Notes under the pieces: model-generated
What the model was told of the DNA's origin: nothing
Database searches by the model: none
The model's input: only the letters and a program-made list of their open reading frames with translations
Shown here: positions 61,670 through 64,000 of the stretch, one piece after another
Numbering within the stretch: the stretch's first letter is position 1
Layout of the letters: every line of letters begins with the position of its first letter
NCBI RefSeq assembly: GCF_003391395.1
Contig: NZ_CP024190.1
Location: forward strand, 1,116,001-1,180,000
Length of the DNA stretch: 64,000 bases
Direction of reading: 5' to 3'
Origin: Mycobacterium marinum
GTDB taxonomy: Bacteria; Actinomycetota; Actinomycetes; Mycobacteriales; Mycobacteriaceae
Made by a program: the position numbers and the translations under genes

Positions 61670-63106
61670 TTGACCGCGGCGCTGCGCCACAGTGATGTCC
61701 TGATCGTCGGCGCCGGAAGCGCCGGATCGGTCCTGGCCGCGCGTCTTTCCGCCGATCCGAGTTGCGCGGTGACGTTGGTCGAGGCGGGGCCCGGCCTTGC
61801 TGATCCACGGTTGCTGGCTCAAACTGCCAACGGGCTGCAGCTACCGATCAGTGCTGACAGTCCGTTGGTTCAGCGCTATCAGAGCCAGCTCACGGATGAT
61901 CCAGTTCGTCGAATTCCGATCCTGCGCGGGGCGACACTTGGCGGCTCAGGGGCGGTCAACGGCGGGTACTTCTGCCGCGGGCTGGCGCGGGATTTCGATG
62001 GTGCCGCGATACCGGGCTGGTCATGGTCGCAGGTGCTCCCACACTTCCGGGCGATCGAGACCGACTTGGACTTCGACACGCCCGTGCATGGCCGCACGGG
62101 TCCCATTCCGGTGCGCCGGACCCGCGATCAGACCGGAGTCACGCAGCGATTCGTCACGGCCGCTCAGCGTGCCGGGTTCGGCTGGATCGCCGATCTCAAC
62201 GATGTTGGTCCGGATATCGCCGCGGGCGTGGGCGCGGTCCCGCTGAACATCGTTGACGGGGTACGGACCGGGTCGGGGGCCGCATATCTGCTGCCGGCGC
62301 TGGGCCGCCCCAACCTGACCCTGCTGGAAGAAACCCGGGCCCAGCAAGTGCGCTTTTCCGCCGCGACCGCGGTGGGCGTCGATGCCGTCGGTCCGAGGGG
62401 GCCGATGACTCTGTGGGCGGATCGAATTGTGCTTTGTGCCGGAGCAATTGGATCCGCACACCTGCTGATGCTCTCGGGTATCGGCGACCACGCGATGCTG
62501 CGGGCCGCCGGGGTCCCGGTGGTGCAGGCGTTGCCCGTCGGGATGAATTGCAGCGACCATCCTGAATGGGCGTTGCCGACCACATGGACCGTCGCCGCCG
62601 GACGGCCGGTGTTGGAGGCGGTACTCAATACCGCCGACGGCATCGAAATTAGGCCATACACAACAGGATTCGCAGCAATGGCGGGCGCAGCTGCTAAGGG
62701 GCATCGGGACTGGCCGCACCTCGGAGTGGCGCTGATGCGACCGCGGTCTCGCGCCCGGGTCACCTTGGCATCGCCCGACCCTTCAGTGCCTCCCCGGATC
62801 GGACACCACTACGACAGTGAGCCGGCCGATGTCGCGGCTCTGCAGCGGGGGACCGAGTTGGCGCGCGAGTTAGCGGGGTCGGCAGTGGCGGGGGAGCCGG
62901 GATGGGCGACATCGCAGCATCTGTGCGGTAGTGCACCGATGGGTGTCGATGCCGACCCGACGGCCGTCGTCGATCCCGAGTGCCGGGTGCGTGGTATCGA
63001 AAACCTTTGGGTGGTTGACGGATCCATCCTGCCGCTGATTCCCAGCCGTGGTCCGCACGCAACAATCGTGATGCTGGGTCACCGGGCGGCGGAATTCATC
63101 GGGTAA
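61670..63106 (+). CDS. mftG: Mycofactocin-linked GMC oxidoreductase MftG
   Basis: GMC-family flavoprotein of 478 residues. ADP-binding motif DVLIVGAGSAGSVLA, the N-terminal GMC signature GATLGGSGAVNGGYFCRG, and C-terminal SQHLCGSAPMGVDADPT with the active-site His. Reported to re-oxidise mycofactocinol and link it to the respiratory chain. The start is TTG at 61670; no ATG or GTG is near the homology start, and mftF ends 8 bases before. It converges with the TetR gene, overlapping its end. Confidence 0.92.
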   Translation: MTAALRHSDVLIVGAGSAGSVLAARLSADPSCAVTLVEAGPGLADPRLLAQTANGLQLPISADSPLVQRYQSQLTDDPVRRIPILRGATLGGSGAVNGGYFCRGLARDFDGAAIPGWSWSQVLPHFRAIETDLDFDTPVHGRTGPIPVRRTRDQTGVTQRFVTAAQRAGFGWIADLNDVGPDIAAGVGAVPLNIVDGVRTGSGAAYLLPALGRPNLTLLEETRAQQVRFSAATAVGVDAVGPRGPMTLWADRIVLCAGAIGSAHLLMLSGIGDHAMLRAAGVPVVQALPVGMNCSDHPEWALPTTWTVAAGRPVLEAVLNTADGIEIRPYTTGFAAMAGAAAKGHRDWPHLGVALMRPRSRARVTLASPDPSVPPRIGHHYDSEPADVAALQRGTELARELAGSAVAGEPGWATSQHLCGSAPMGVDADPTAVVDPECRVRGIENLWVVDGSILPLIPSRGPHATIVMLGHRAAEFIG

Positions 63107-63731
63107 CCCGCGAGTTGATCATCGGCCGCATCGGCTCGCTACCGAGCCGGCGGCGCTCCGGGGCGTGGTGATTGTTGGTGTTCGGCTGACCGGAGTGGCT
63201 CACGCCGTGCAGCAGGAGTTCGGTAATCATGGGCGCAAAGTCGCGCGGGGCCGCCCGTCCGGTGTTTATCGACCAGCCCGCGCCGGAGACCAGGCTGTAG
63301 AACGCTTCGGTCAGCCACCCGGCCGCCAGGTCGGGCCGGAACTCGCCCTGGCGCTGACCGCGGAGGAACAGCTCCTTGATCTCGCTGTCGATTTCCAGCC
63401 AGCCCTGCTTGAGCTCATTGGTGTCGGAATCCTGGCTGTAGGCGTAGAGCAACGTCAGGTACCCGGATACCGATTCGCATGCCGCCACCAGCCTCCGCAG
63501 CGCCTCGGTAGCCGATCCCTCTTGCCAGCGAGCGCTTTTCAGCGCTTCGCGCATCTGGCCGAACGCGAGCTGCTCTAGCGCATCGATCAGCGCGGCGCGG
63601 CCGGCGAAGTAGCGATGCAATGTCGCACGGCTGACGCCGATTGCCGCGGCGATCTCGTCTTGGGTTGCGTTAGGCCTCCGGCCGAGGAACTCTGCGGCGG
63701 CTCGAAGAAGGCGTTCGTGATCCAGTGCCAT
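63096..63731 (-). CDS. TetR-family regulator with own operator
   Basis: Repressor of 211 residues. HTH: DHERLLRAAAEFLGRRPNAT, then QDEIAAAIGVSRATLHRYFAG. The C-terminal ligand domain is unassigned. The ATG at 63731 fits a leaderless start: TACTAT on the minus strand (63738-63743) ends six bases before it. Its stop overlaps the mftG end by 11 bases, convergent. The perfect palindrome just upstream is probably its operator. Confidence 0.85.
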   Translation of the reverse strand: MALDHERLLRAAAEFLGRRPNATQDEIAAAIGVSRATLHRYFAGRAALIDALEQLAFGQMREALKSARWQEGSATEALRRLVAACESVSGYLTLLYAYSQDSDTNELKQGWLEIDSEIKELFLRGQRQGEFRPDLAAGWLTEAFYSLVSGAGWSINTGRAAPRDFAPMITELLLHGVSHSGQPNTNNHHAPERRRLGSEPMRPMINSRVTR

Positions 63732-63737
63732 GAGACG

Positions 63738-63743
63738 ATAGTA
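63738..63743 (-). promoter_or_regulatory. -10 box for the 63.7 kb TetR gene
   Basis: TACTAT on the minus strand, six bases before the ATG at 63731, with the operator palindrome over the -35 region. Confidence 0.5.
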
Positions 63744-63750
63744 CATCATC

Positions 63751-63788
63751 TGAGACAAAATTGTCTCAGCGAATGCAATTTTGTCTCA
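63751..63788. promoter_or_regulatory. TetR operator, perfect palindrome plus half-site
   Basis: TGAGACAA-AA-TTGTCTCA (63751-63768) is an 18-base perfect palindrome. A second TTGTCTCA half-site is at 63781-63788, 20 bases from the first, so on the same face of the helix. The site covers the -35 region of the TetR gene. Confidence 0.75.
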
Positions 63789-63865
63789 ATCTGCTGGGTT
63801 CGTGCGGGTGGCGGGCTCCGGGCGCTGGGTGGGCGGCGTGGTCCCCGATCTGCGTCCGTAACTGA

Positions 63866-64000
63866 TCAGCCGATGGGCGTGGTGATCGCATGTGCGATTG
63901 CCTGGCCCGCGTTTACCAGGACGAAGGCTTGCAGGAGGCCGGCCACGGTAATCAGGGCTACGTCCGCCGCCAGGGGGTATCCGACGGCGGTGACGAAACC
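63866..64000 (-). CDS. Hypothetical membrane-like protein, C-terminal part only
   Basis: An open minus-strand frame enters from beyond 64000 and ends at TGA 63868-63866. The 44 residues visible are hydrophobic (YPLAADVALITVAGLLQAFV then LVNAGQAIAHAITTPIG), suggesting one TM segment near the C-terminus. It would lie upstream of and in the same direction as the TetR gene. I do not recognise it, and it could be a chance frame. Confidence 0.4.
   Translation of the reverse strand, partial: GFVTAVGYPLAADVALITVAGLLQAFVLVNAGQAIAHAITTPIG

Overview
The window is a piece of a high-GC slow-growing Mycobacterium chromosome. Gene order and protein sequences follow the stretch of M. tuberculosis that runs from mmaA3 (Rv0643c) to Rv0697 almost gene for gene, but with insertions and losses. 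A PE_PGRS gene, a PE gene remnant, an IS481-type element, a second lipG-like gene and an amidase are present, and the vapBC cluster that M. tuberculosis carries between mkl and rpoB is absent. This suggests a close non-tuberculosis relative such as the M. kansasii or M. marinum group; the species is an inference from recalled gene order, not from a search.

Layout. 1-7414 (minus): mycolic acid methyltransferases mmaA3 (cut by the window edge), mmaA2 and mmaA1, then lipG, a UbiB/ABC1-family kinase-like gene, a second lipG-like gene and an amidase. 7543-13265 (plus): GH38 alpha-mannosidase, a SurA/PpiC-like protein (the 'fabD2' of M. tuberculosis) and a ROK sugar kinase. 13261-17927: an accessory block with an intact IS481-family element and a PE_PGRS gene. 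18036-19449: rplJ-rplL with promoter, leader and terminator. 19456-22932: TetR regulator diverging from a carotenoid oxygenase, then the Mce ATPase gene mkl. 23284-31106: rpoB-rpoC with promoter and terminator. 31719-40823: PE remnant, neutral ceramidase, alpha/beta hydrolase, endonuclease IV, lpqP, fadE8, echA4, a PaaX-like regulator and echA5. 40879-46745: mmpS5-mmpL5 efflux genes with their repressor mmpR5, two DUF3060 genes and a TetR gene. 46857-51598: rpsL-rpsG-fusA-tuf. 51699-52508: a SHOCT membrane protein. 52642-63106: a mycofactocin region (mycofactocin-type SDR, ferredoxin reductase, DUF2332 gene, mftR, mftA-mftG). 63096-64000: a TetR gene with a perfect operator and the tail of a further minus-strand gene.

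How it works together. The window joins core information processing (ribosomal proteins, RNA polymerase, elongation factors) with envelope-lipid modification (mmaA genes, Mkl, ceramidase, MmpS5/L5) and redox-cofactor synthesis. In the mycofactocin operon, a 30-residue precursor (MftA) is matured by MftB/C, MftE and MftD, glycosylated by MftF and re-oxidised with MftG; the upstream SDR is of the type that uses this cofactor. Regulators sit next to their likely targets, and four of these (the Rv0653c-like TetR, mmpR5, mftR and the 63.7 kb TetR) have visible palindromes at the expected positions. The rplJ, rpoB and rpsL transcription units appear to share one promoter design: a TATTGT -10 box about 240 nt before the start codon.
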